NCBI GenBank assembly: GCA_028768545.1
Contig: CP054838.1
Location: forward strand, 2,648,501 to 2,712,500
DNA length: 64,000 nucleotides
Source of the DNA: Desulfobacter sp.
GTDB lineage: Bacteria; Desulfobacterota; Desulfobacteria; Desulfobacterales; Desulfobacteraceae
Direction: 5' to 3'
The notes under the pieces are model-generated. The model worked only from the letters and a program-made list of their open reading frames with translations. It made no database searches and was not told the origin of the DNA. Both the position numbers and the translations under genes were made by a program. Below are positions 1 to 8,114 of the stretch, in pieces (the first letter of the stretch is position 1; every line of letters starts with the position of its first letter).

Positions 1-1
1 A

Positions 2-652
2 AAACAAGAAAAAAGCTTTTCACCATTTATTGATGGCTGTTTCAATGGACCGGATGGTGTATTCCACTTGTTAAAGGGTTATTTGAACTCCCTTCATATT
101 CAGAACTCAGACAAAATACTGTTTGTTGCAGATGGGGCACATTGGATTTGGAATCGAATCCCCGGACTGCTAAAAGCATTGGGTTTGGCTCCTGAGCGTG
201 TGTATGAACTTCTCGATTTCTACCATGCAGTTGAGCATCTGGGTACAGTAGCAGGCTTAAGGAAGACCTGGTCATCCAAGGAACGCAAACGCTGGGTATC
301 GAAGCAGCGAGGTCTTCTGCTGAAGGGAAAGGCGATTGAGGTGGTACAGGCCGTCCAGAAGCTTTGTAGAGGCAGAAACAGTAAGGCTATCAAGACGGAA
401 CGGGATTATTTTGTGCGCAATGAACTGAGGCTTAATTTCTCAACTGTAAAAGCGTTGAACTTACCTATTGGCAGCGGTGCTATTGAAAGTTCGATTCGGA
501 GAGTCGTGAATTTACGTCTTAAAGGTCCATGCATCTTTTGGTATCGGGAGAATGCAGAAAAAATGATTATGCTGCGATCATTTTATAAAGCAGGGCGTTG
601 GAACTGCCTGAAGCAGATGGCAAACATGCACAATCCAGTGCCAGCGGTATAA
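2..652 (+). CDS. DDE transposase, C-terminal part (ISKra4-like), cut by window edge
   Basis: The reading frame is open from the first bases of the window, so the true start lies outside. The visible product carries a DGAHWIWN motif, then LLDFYHAVEHL, and near the end GSGAIESSIRR with RLKGPCIFWYRENAE. These are features of ISKra4-like DDE transposases: the aspartate of the DGA motif and the GSGAIES glutamate would be catalytic residues. The stop at 650-652 is followed by an inverted pair CCAGTGCC (634-641) / GGCACTGG (687-694), which may mark the element's right end. The element appears to have removed the 5' part of a yccF gene. The family assignment is by motif memory and is moderately sure. 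Confidence 0.6.
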   Translation, partial: KQEKSFSPFIDGCFNGPDGVFHLLKGYLNSLHIQNSDKILFVADGAHWIWNRIPGLLKALGLAPERVYELLDFYHAVEHLGTVAGLRKTWSSKERKRWVSKQRGLLLKGKAIEVVQAVQKLCRGRNSKAIKTERDYFVRNELRLNFSTVKALNLPIGSGAIESSIRRVVNLRLKGPCIFWYRENAEKMIMLRSFYKAGRWNCLKQMANMHNPVPAV

Positions 653-679
653 CCGGGAAAATGGGAATGCGCCCAACGG

Positions 680-868
680 GTAACCGGCACTGGGTTGGCC
701 AATTTTTTATGGGTTGTTCTGGCGGGCATCTGGCTGGCCATTTCTCACATCCTGGCCGGAATCAGCCTGTGTCTGACCATCATCGGCATTCCCTTTGGCT
801 TTGCCCATTTTAGATTGGCCGGGGTTTGTTTTTCACCTTTGGGAAAAAGAACGGTTGAGAAAGGATAA
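680..868 (+). pseudogene. yccF-like inner-membrane protein, 5'-truncated remnant
   Basis: In the frame ending with TAA at 866-868 the sequence reads NFLWVVLAGIWLAISHILAG, then ISLCLTIIGIPFGFAHFRLAG and a basic tail. The TIIGIPFG-x2-HF-x-LAG signature belongs to YccF-type inner-membrane proteins with short hydrophobic repeats. There is no convincing start codon; the frame runs back into the end of the upstream transposase unit. It therefore looks like the last third or so of a yccF gene whose beginning was lost when the insertion sequence arrived. It is unlikely to make a functional protein. Confidence 0.6.
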
Positions 869-873
869 AAAAA

Positions 874-913
874 AGCTGCCGAAAATATCGATGGATTGAT
901 ATTTTCGGCAGCT
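874..913. terminator. Bidirectional intrinsic terminator
   Basis: Perfect 16-bp inverted repeat AGCTGCCGAAAATATC / GATATTTTCGGCAGCT around an 8-base loop. It is flanked by A8 on the left and an A-rich tract on the right, so each strand sees a stem followed by a T-rich run. It ends the minus-strand selenoprotein operon and the + strand yccF remnant. Confidence 0.85.
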
Positions 914-922
914 ATAAAAAAA

Positions 923-2245
923 CTACATGGCAGATTCCGGGTGGAATACATTGACCTCTTTGAGGTCATCCCCGAGATACTCCCTTTCATTGGGGCCAAG
1001 GATGCCTAAGGAAAGGCATATCAAGGTCCACATGTGAACCACGGGGTAGTTGCTCCCGTAATGCTCGGATAGTTCGTGGATCTGGGCATGGCAGTTATGG
1101 CAGCCGGCAATGCAGTAGTCTGCGCCGGTGGCCTTGATCTGATCGTCTTTGAGTTTACCGTATTTGAGACGTTCTTCTTTAAATCCGGATTGGAGAAATC
1201 CGCCGCCGCCGCCGCAGCAATAGTTGTTGGAGCGGTTGGGCTGCATATCAATAAAGTTTTCCTCGCCCACAACGGATTTTACGACAAATCTTAAGTCTTC
1301 GGCAATGGGATCTCCATAGCTTTTCCTTACGATCTGACAAGGATCCTGTACCGTAAATTTGATCCCAAGATCCTTGTTCCAGTCGGAATTAACCTTGAGT
1401 TTGCCTTCACGGATCCATTTGGCATAGTATTCGTAGATATTTTTGACTTGGAATTTATGTTCCAGGTTGTATTTTTTCAGTCCGGCCCGGACTGAGAATG
1501 TGACGTGGCCTCACTCGGTGTTGAGAAAGGTTTTCACCCCCAGTTTGTTGGCCTGGTCAGCCGATGTTTTGGTGACATGTTTCCAGTCATCATCATCTGC
1601 CAGGAACATGCAGTAGTTCTCTCCTGCCCAGCCTTTACTGCCGTAAGTCCAGTTGACGCCGGCAAGATGAAGGATTTTCCAAAGGGGGACCATTTCATCG
1701 GGTTCTGTGACCGGTTCCCTGGAGTTCTGGTTCAGGAAGAATTCAGCGCCTTCCTTGTCAATGGGGGCCTGCATATCTGCAAATTCAGGCTGGGATTCCT
1801 GGTATTCTTCCAGTACATCCTCAACCACAAATTCAAAATCCTCTTCAGTGGTACCCATGGCCGAGGTGGTATCATTTTTAAGTGCCATGTTACAGGATTC
1901 CAGGATACCTTTAGGTCTTTCCTCTCTTGGGCGAAGTGCCCTTGCATTGAAAACCAGCTGGGGAATATCAATTTTCATGGGGCAGACATAGATACAGCGC
2001 ATGCACATGGTACACATCCAGGGCCAGTCAGAAGCGGCGATTTCTTCGTCCATTCCAAGAGCAGCCATACGCAAAAATTTTCTGGGATCCATATCTGCCA
2101 AGCCTGTTGCCGGGCACCCTGATGAACAGGCACCGCAGGTCAGGCAGGCGTTGAGATTCCCACCCTCGGGCAGGATTTCTTTAACCTTGTCTAAAAATGT
2201 TGAGGCCTTTTTCTTACGGCCCAGTTTGATGACAGCTTCTGCCAT
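923..2245 (-). CDS. Selenocysteine-containing HdrD/GlpC-like Fe-S oxidoreductase (UGA at 1511-1513)
   Basis: Two blocks in the same frame, separated by a single TGA, together encode about 440 residues. The N-terminal part holds two 4Fe-4S motifs: C34-x2-C37-x2-C40-x3-C44 and C78-x2-C81-x2-C84-x3-C88. The C-terminal part is a CCG (cysteine-rich) domain with VQDPCQ, then C343-C344 in CCGGGGGF, and a late YCIAGCHNC. Residue 245 is the TGA. It lies in NTE-x-GH, where HdrD/GlpC relatives have the first cysteine of the TTCxxC stretch, so Cys-to-Sec replacement is the natural reading. All 80 codons between the TGA and the next internal Met are open and read as conserved CCG-domain sequence. A hairpin just 3' of the TGA fits a bacterial SECIS. 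The protein probably moves electrons between a cofactor or disulfide and the electron-transport chain; the substrate is unknown. It is transcribed after the CGGC-domain gene, 21 bp away. Confidence 0.8.
1478..1494 (-). promoter_or_regulatory. Putative bacterial SECIS hairpin
   Basis: On the minus strand the mRNA reads CAGUCCG-GGC-CGGACUG, a perfect stem of 6-7 bp. Its apical loop begins 22 nt after the in-frame UGA and starts with G. That distance and a G at the loop start are what SelB-dependent bacterial SECIS elements need. The hairpin is inside the coding sequence. Confidence 0.72.
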
Positions 2246-2266
2246 GGTGTTTCCTTTCCTAGGTCT

Positions 2267-2611
2267 TTAGTGGTAGTCGTGGGTTCCTATTATAACGTCT
2301 ATACCCGTTTTATCTTTTATAATACCGGCCAGATCTTCGGCACTGGTATACGGGCACTGCGGAACTGCGTTAGCCAGGCAGGAGCTAAGATAAATCTTGT
2401 CTGGTTTAATTTCAGACAATTTTGCGGCCATGCCAAGGCTGGGAACGACAGTTCTGCCCGGGCATTGGCATTTGACAAAAGAAACTACTGCAGATGGGGA
2501 TTCAAATTTGCCATCTCCATTGGCAGCAGCTTTCAGGCATCGCCATTCACCGGGACAACCATATCCTTGATCAATATACGAGCCACAGCCTACAATTGCA
2601 ACCTTTTCCAT
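2267..2611 (-). CDS. CGGC-domain protein
   Basis: A 114-residue soluble protein beginning MEKVAIVGCGSY, with CPGEWRCLKA near residue 20, VKCQCPGR near 48 and YLSSCLANA near 75. This spacing of cysteines and the CxCPGR core match the CGGC-domain family, thought to bind metal or an Fe-S unit. The usual CGGC core is here CQC. It is the first gene of a two-gene minus-strand unit with the selenoprotein oxidoreductase 21 bp downstream, so it may deliver metal or electrons to it; that role is inferred from context only. Confidence 0.65.
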   Translation of the reverse strand: MEKVAIVGCGSYIDQGYGCPGEWRCLKAAANGDGKFESPSAVVSFVKCQCPGRTVVPSLGMAAKLSEIKPDKIYLSSCLANAVPQCPYTSAEDLAGIIKDKTGIDVIIGTHDYH

Positions 2612-2934
2612 TTGTTATCTCCTTTAAGATTCTAAATGGTTTGATTCTCTTTGAGTCTCCGTTCAATCGTTTAATCGGAATTAATGCAGCATAATGCATG
2701 CCAGGAAGAATAAGAACCATGTTCTTTTTGAGAAAGATCTTTTAATTCAATGTATTGGCTGAAATGAAAACTGAACCAGGCTTTTTTTGCAAGTTGCAGG
2801 TGTGCTACCCTTGGGTGTGGCAAAGTTTCAAACCTGCAACTTAGGGTTAATGCCATGGAGAAAAAAACTCTTTTCTTTGAACCCGGGGATAGAGTACAAT
2901 ACCCTGAATTTTATACCAGATGAACGTGAGGAAA
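2612..2934. other. Divergent intergenic region with long-armed inverted repeat
   Basis: About 320 bases between the minus-strand selenoprotein operon and the plus-strand VanY gene, which must hold both promoters. The clearest structure is a perfect 11-bp inverted repeat AAGTTGCAGGT (2791-2801) / ACCTGCAACTT (2832-2842), with a 30-base GC-richer middle that can form a second, weaker stem. No known riboswitch class was recognised. I could not pick convincing -35/-10 pairs. Confidence 0.5.
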
Positions 2935-3789
2935 ATGGATCGAAGGGCTTTTTTTAAAATAACCTGTGCTACATTCTCCCTTGGTGCTATGTCTTTGTGG
3001 GCGGTGCCAGAGTTTGAATGCCATGGAAAAGATTTTCAGAAATGCAACCATGGGCCATTGCCGGATCAGGCGGTTAAGGACCGGCTGGTCAAAACCCGGC
3101 TGTTTGACCAGCATTTTAAGGATGATCTTTTTTTGTCATCAGCCCAGATGGGCCTGCTTCACTCCTGCCTGGTACGGATGAAACGGATTCAGCGGGTGAT
3201 GGGGTATGGCCATTTTTGTCTGGCTGGGTTTGACGATGCCTTGGCCTATGCCGGATCCTATGCCAGGATAGGAAAGTTTACCACCCAGGAAATTCAATTT
3301 CTTGAAGATCTTTTTTATACCCCTGCAGGGGCGTACGGATTTATGGGAGAAAAACCCATTCAAAAAATCACCATGAAGATCAACAGAAAAAAGAGTGTTA
3401 AAATTCCCGGGACAGGCCATTACCTTTACAGGGGCAAACCGGTTCAGATGTACAAGGATATTCAAAAAAAGATCGGGCCGGAAGCGGTTCTCACCTCTGG
3501 AATTCGGGGGGTGATGAAACAATTTTTACTCTTTTTGAATAAAACCGCATCCAGCCGAGGCAATTTATCCATGGCCTCCCGATCCCTGGCTCCACCGGGA
3601 TATTCATTCCATGGAACAGGTGATTTTGATGTGGGAGAAAAAGGGTTCGGGGTTGATAATTTTACTGAAAAGTTTATCCAGACCCGGGTGTACAACCAAT
3701 TGTCGGATTTGGGATATATAAAATTTAGATATGATAGGGAAAATGATCTTGGCGTCCGGTTTGAACCATGGCATGTTGAAGTGGGCTGA
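2935..3789 (+). CDS. VanY-type (M15B) D-Ala-D-Ala/L,D-carboxypeptidase, exported by Tat
   Basis: The C-terminal half shows the M15B signatures: TSGIRG, then GYSFHGTGDFDVG (zinc His and Asp of the S-x-H-x2-G-x-A/D-x-D type), and FEPWHVEVG at the end, whose His is the third zinc ligand and Glu the base. The N terminus reads MDRRAFFKITCATFSLGAMSLWA, a twin-arginine signal followed by a hydrophobic stretch, so the enzyme works in the periplasm on peptidoglycan stem peptides. I chose the ATG at 2935 over 2920 because GAGG sits 5 bases before it. The next gene starts inside its 3' end, suggesting translational coupling with a second peptidoglycan peptidase. Confidence 0.82.
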   Translation: MDRRAFFKITCATFSLGAMSLWAVPEFECHGKDFQKCNHGPLPDQAVKDRLVKTRLFDQHFKDDLFLSSAQMGLLHSCLVRMKRIQRVMGYGHFCLAGFDDALAYAGSYARIGKFTTQEIQFLEDLFYTPAGAYGFMGEKPIQKITMKINRKKSVKIPGTGHYLYRGKPVQMYKDIQKKIGPEAVLTSGIRGVMKQFLLFLNKTASSRGNLSMASRSLAPPGYSFHGTGDFDVGEKGFGVDNFTEKFIQTRVYNQLSDLGYIKFRYDRENDLGVRFEPWHVEVG

Positions 3790-5219
3790 TAAAGGCCGGA
3801 ACCGGTTGGGTTTCAAGTCCATGACGGTGTATGGGATTATTCTTTTGGCATGCCTTGTCAGCCTTTGGCCTTTAAGGGCCGGGGCCAAAGGGCTGGATCT
3901 TGAATTTTCCGTTCATACCCTGGCCTCGGGTCATCCGGGTGCCACGGCAATGATTGTGGGCGGGATTCAGGGGGATGAGCCCGGCGGATTCAATGCCGCA
4001 GCCCTTATTGCTACCCAATTATAGGATAATTTCAGGAAAGGTTATTGTTGTTCCCAATTTAAATTTTTCAAGCATTATCATGCGTTCCAGGGGAATACAT
4101 GGGGACATGAACCGGAAATTTGACCAGCTGAATTCCAAAGATCCCGAATCAAGGACCATTGACCGGATCAAAACCATAATGCTGGACCCGGATGTGGATT
4201 TTATCCTCAACCTTCATGACGGCAGCGGATTTTATTCCCCGGTCTACGAGGAGCGGCTGCGCTGTCCGGACCGTTGGGGACAGAGCATCATTATTGACCA
4301 GGAAAAAATGGCCTTGCTTCCCCAGAACCGTCAGGGGCTGTTTACAGACCTTGCCCGGGCCGCCGCTCAATGCGCTCAAGATGTTAATCGAACACTGCTG
4401 GATCCCTCCCACCGGGTTCATGTGAAAAATACCCGCACGGCCAAGGGGAATCGTGAAATGGCAAAAACCCTGACTTTTTTTGCCCTGAAACACCAGAAAC
4501 CCGCCTTTGGCATTGAAGCCAGCAAATCGTTTTTAACCCCCACCCGGGTGTATTACCATCTTGCGGCCATTGAATCTTTTTTTACCCAGGCCGGTATTGA
4601 GTTTGAACGCAGGTTTGTCTTGGACAAAGCCGGTATTAAACGGGCCATGGACCAGGATATTGCCCTGAGCATGGGCGATCGCAGAATCCTGCTTTTTGCC
4701 GAGAATATCCGTCGCACAATCAACTATATCCCCATGAAAAAGACAGATAATATCAAATTCCAAGTGAACCATCCCCTATTGACCCTGGTGCCCAGCGGCA
4801 AGGGCTACAATCTTTTCCACGGGAATCGGAGACTGACCCGGCTGTCGTTTCAGTATTTTGACTGTGACCTGGGCCTTGACCGGATTGAGATGGTGGTGGA
4901 CGGCCGGCCCCGGTTGATTTCTTTTGGGTCTATCGTGCCGGTAAAAGACAGATTCCTGGTAAAACCCATCCCGGATCATCGGGTGAACGTCATTGGGTTT
5001 ACCCGGAAAAATACAGCCAATGAGTCAGGGCTTGTGATTGAACGGCCCAATTTTGCCAAGCGGTTTTCCATAGACTGGGACGGCCGTATTTTCAGAATCG
5101 AAGTCTACCGGCAGGGCAAATTTACCGGCATGGTTCTGGTGGATTTTCGAACCCGGCCCTCTGCCTTGAAACTGGCCCGGTCAGATGAAAATTCAGTGTA
5201 CTTGGACCAACGGTTTTAA
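3773..5219 (+). pseudogene. Csd4-like M14 murein carboxypeptidase, single frameshift near 4015-4025
   Basis: The first frame encodes a signal-peptide-like start (MTVYGIILLACLVSLWP is internal to it) and reaches IVGGIQGDEPGGFNAAALIATQL before TAG. The +1 frame continues at once with YRIISGKVIVVPNLNFSS, then GDMNRKF, ILNLHDGSGFY and about 330 more residues. Aligned to the intact homologue at 29843-31339, the join is seamless, so one gene has a one-base lesion around CAATTATAGG. The zinc ligands would be Gln and Glu of GGIQGDE and His of NLHDGSGF, the Gln-x-x-Glu...His set described for Helicobacter Csd4. Start uncertain: 3773 overlaps the VanY gene by 17 bases; 3821 is an alternative. It is either a recent pseudogene or a base-call error. 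Confidence 0.7.
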
Positions 5220-5329
5220 TTTTCCATGGGGAAAATATGGCCACTGGCCATGGACGGGTACTTTTTTTATTGATTTGGTATTTTCTATGATTAGATTATT
5301 GGGAAATCGAATTTATCAAGCGGGGTAAA

Positions 5330-5941
5330 ATGGGAAAAAAAAATGAGACGATGGTGAGCAAACAGACCTTTTACATGGCAATTTTGGTCTCTGTCACTTT
5401 TGGGTTTATGATCGGGGCTGTATACACCTCTTTTAAGCTGGCCAACAAGGGGAATACAACTAGCCATGTCGATGCCAAGGATCCCCACGCAGGAGAGCAA
5501 CAGGCCCGGATCGGGGCCAGTATTCTCAAGCTGGAGACCTTTTTAAAGGAAAATCCTGACAATGTGGAGGCCTGGATCCAGCTGGGAAATCTTTTTTTTG
5601 ATTCCGACCGGTTCAGTGATGACATTGACGCCTATGAAAAATCTTTGTCCCTGTCTCCTGGCAATTCCCATGTTCTTACGGATCTCGGGGTGATGTACCG
5701 GCGAAACAAGGCCCCTGAAAAAGCCATTAAAGCCTTTGACATGGCCATTGCTGCCCAGCCGGGATTTGAAACCCCCATGTACAACAAAGGGATTGTGTTC
5801 ATGCACGACCTTGGGGATCTATCCAGTGCCATCAAGGCCTGGGAAGCCCTGGTTGCCGTGAATCCAGCGGCAAAAGCACCCAATGGGAAACTGGTCAGTA
5901 CCCTGGTCCGGGAACTTAAGATCAAGCATGAGGGATCTTAA
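5330..5941 (+). CDS. Membrane-anchored TPR protein
   Basis: A 203-residue protein with an N-terminal membrane segment (about residues 13-33, TFYMAILVSVTFGFMIGAVY) and at least three TPR units starting near residue 70 (EAWIQLGNLFFDSDRFSDDI, HVLTDLGVMYRRNKAPEKAI, ETPMYNKGIVFMHDLGDLSS). The layout resembles the soluble TPR part of CcmH/NrfG-like proteins, but no cytochrome genes are nearby. It is followed with a 14-base overlap by the YgjP-like metalloprotease, so the two are probably cotranslated. Partner unknown. Confidence 0.7.
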   Translation: MGKKNETMVSKQTFYMAILVSVTFGFMIGAVYTSFKLANKGNTTSHVDAKDPHAGEQQARIGASILKLETFLKENPDNVEAWIQLGNLFFDSDRFSDDIDAYEKSLSLSPGNSHVLTDLGVMYRRNKAPEKAIKAFDMAIAAQPGFETPMYNKGIVFMHDLGDLSSAIKAWEALVAVNPAAKAPNGKLVSTLVRELKIKHEGS

Positions 5942-6644
5942 GGCCTTTCTGGCTTCAGCACCGGATGGCTGGAGCATTGAAATTATAAAAAAAAATATAA
6001 GTCACATTTATTTTAGGGTATATCCGGACAAAAAGCAGGTCAGGGTTTCAGCACCGCGCGCAATCAGTTCTGATGATCTGAAAGCGGCGGTATCGGCCAA
6101 ATCCCCATGGATACTTAAACACATTTGTTTTCCCAGAAAAACAATTCCCCTGGCCTGGGAGACTCCCAGCTCACAAAAAGTATATTTTAAAGGCCAGGCC
6201 TATGCTCTGGTCGACTGCCAAAGCCCATCGTCTGCCCAGGTGGTGCTGGACCCTGAAAAAGGGGTTATGGTCTATTCCCGGCCCAATGCCTCTGATGACA
6301 AAAAAGCAGGTCTGCTTTTGCAATGGTACAGGGATTGTCTTGACCAAGAGATTTCAATCCTGGTGGACAAGTGGGTGCCTGTCATGGGTGTTACCCTGGG
6401 CCAGTTTCGAATAAAAAAAATGAAAACCCGGTGGGGAAGCTGTAACACAAGGGCGAACCGGATCTGGATCAACCTGGCTTTGATCCGGCTTTCCCCCTGT
6501 TTTTTAGAGTATGTTCTTGTCCATGAATTGGTTCACCTGCTTGAACCCTCTCACAATGCCCGGTTCTATGGACTAATGGATCAATATTATCCGGACTGGC
6601 CAAAGGTAAAGGCCCGGTTGAGGCAATATTCTCCCGGGGTATGA
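5928..6644 (+). CDS. YgjP/SprT-like zinc metallopeptidase (DUF45)
   Basis: The C terminus carries VHELVHLLEPSHNARFYGLMDQYYPDW: HExxH zinc motif with the third ligand His a few residues later, typical of the DUF45/YgjP family. MKTRWGSCNTRANRIWINLAL just before it is the family's other conserved block. I took ATG 5928 (MRDLKAFLAS), which overlaps the TPR gene by 14 bases, rather than the longer open frame from 5883. About 238 residues, cytoplasmic by lack of signal. The family's substrate is poorly defined. Confidence 0.82.
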   Translation: MRDLKAFLASAPDGWSIEIIKKNISHIYFRVYPDKKQVRVSAPRAISSDDLKAAVSAKSPWILKHICFPRKTIPLAWETPSSQKVYFKGQAYALVDCQSPSSAQVVLDPEKGVMVYSRPNASDDKKAGLLLQWYRDCLDQEISILVDKWVPVMGVTLGQFRIKKMKTRWGSCNTRANRIWINLALIRLSPCFLEYVLVHELVHLLEPSHNARFYGLMDQYYPDWPKVKARLRQYSPGV

Positions 6645-6660
6645 GTGTTTTTTGGGGGGG

Positions 6661-7494
6661 CTATATCCTTTTTTGGAGCCAGTCTGTCATATCTGAAAAG
6701 ACCTGATCATATCCGGGGTCATTAAAAATTTCATGAAATTTATTGGGATAAATTTTTAATGTTTTGTCTTTTGATCCCAGGGCGTCATGGAAAAGAGTGG
6801 CCCCTTCAGGGTCTACCAGGGCATCGGATCCGCCCTGAAGAATAATGGCGGGAAGCGTAATCCTGCCGGCCCCTGCCATGACACGTTCACAGGCATCCAG
6901 AATTTGTGCGGCCAGCCGGGCGGTTATTTTTCCCGTGGAGACCAGGGGGGCATTCACATAGGCTGAGACCACGGCGGGATCGCGGCAGATGTCTGAGGCT
7001 TCAAGTTGTTTGATACCAAGGCCCGGTGCGATCCAGGAGAAAAACCGGGCGGCCATGCGGGTGGCCGGGGTGACATGGTCCGGGATTTTTACCCCGGGGC
7101 TTGAGAGGACGGCCCCATCCACCTTGTCCTGGTGATCCATAAGGTAGGCCGCGGTGATCAATCCGCCCATACTGTGTCCCACAAGGAAAACCGGTTTGTT
7201 GGGTTCCTATTCTTTGACCTGATCGATAAATTGATCCAGGGTACGGGTAAAGAGTTTAAAATCAGGCACAAACAATCGTTTCCCCCCTGATTTTCCATGG
7301 CCGTAGTGGTTCTGGGCGTAAACTGAGAATCCCTGGGGCACAAGGCTGTTCACAAGATTCATATACCGTCCGCTGTGTTCGGCAAGACCGTGAACCGCAA
7401 TCAGGACTGCCCCTGCCTCTGTTTGGGGCAGCCAGCATTGATAAAAAATTTTTGTCTCTTTGGGGCCATTGAAATATCCGTTTTCCTGCGCCAT
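6661..7494 (-). pseudogene. Monoacylglycerol-lipase-like alpha/beta hydrolase with in-frame TAG (7207-7209)
   Basis: The first 95 codons read MAQENGYFNG..., with IAVHGLAEHSGRY and YGHGKSGGKR, and stop at TAG. The same frame continues directly as EPNKPVFLVGHSMGGLITAAYL, which holds the nucleophile serine, then LQGGSDALVDPEGA (acid) and NKFHEIFND (His). Together this is a complete 277-codon lysophospholipase/monoacylglycerol lipase. The stop lies between the cap-side strand and the nucleophile elbow, so the N-terminal peptide alone cannot work. It overlaps the isochorismatase gene by one base (TAATG). Either a nonsense mutation, a base error, or (unlikely) readthrough. Confidence 0.75.
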
Positions 7495-8024
7495 TAGATC
7501 TCCTCTATAAGGGTGTGGGTGTCAGCGACCCGGATTCTGCCCTGTAAAAGAATCAGATTCTCCCAGGACCAGTTATGGTGGGTGATAATGGTTCTTGCAT
7601 CCAGATGGGGCCGGTCTGCCGTGGTGTGGGCATCCCTGGCCACGATGACTTCAAATCCTTTGGCTGCTGCGGAACGGATGGTGGTATCCACGCAAAAATC
7701 CGTGGCACAGCCGGTAATGATGACCCTGTTCGTGTTGAGTTTTATCAGGGTTTTGAGCAGGGGGGTGTCGACAAATGCGTCACATGATTTTTTTCGAATC
7801 ACCAAATCTGTATCCTGCCTGTCAAGTGAGTTAATCAGTGCCCATCCCGGAGTCAAAGGTTCAAGGAGATCTCCTTTGGGCCCGTCGTGCTGGATAAAGA
7901 TGATATTTCCCTTGATTTTTCTTATTTTTGCCACAAGGTGATTGATCCGCCGGATCACCTTGGACGCCTCATATCTGGGGGTCTCAAACAGGCCTTTTTG
8001 CATATCCACAACCAGAAGCAGCAT
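7494..8024 (-). CDS. Isochorismatase/nicotinamidase-family cysteine hydrolase
   Basis: A 176-residue protein with the family's triad: Asp in LLLVVDMQKGLF (residues 3-13), a Lys in the RKKSCDAF stretch near residue 78-82, and the nucleophile Cys in TGCATDFCVDTTIRSA around 105-118. The cis-peptide TGC-A-T-D-x-C pattern is typical. The substrate cannot be told from sequence; nicotinamide, isochorismate or ureidoacrylate-like amides are possible. It precedes and touches the lipase-like gene, so both form one minus-strand transcription unit. Confidence 0.8.
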   Translation of the reverse strand: MLLLVVDMQKGLFETPRYEASKVIRRINHLVAKIRKIKGNIIFIQHDGPKGDLLEPLTPGWALINSLDRQDTDLVIRKKSCDAFVDTPLLKTLIKLNTNRVIITGCATDFCVDTTIRSAAAKGFEVIVARDAHTTADRPHLDARTIITHHNWSWENLILLQGRIRVADTHTLIEEI

Positions 8025-8114
8025 GGGGTATCCTTAAATTATGGGACTGAGTCTACACATTTTAACAATCAGATTTCAGGATGGAAAAATGTCGGCCTTC
8101 CTGAATGCATAAGG

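Noticed and set aside
1505..2122. 205-codon plus-strand frame across the selenoprotein gene
   Set aside because: Antisense shadow of the Fe-S oxidoreductase coding region.
923..2245. Two separate genes on either side of the TGA at 1511
   Set aside because: The 80 codons between the TGA and the next Met are conserved CCG-domain sequence with no start or ribosome-binding site, and a SECIS-like stem is present.
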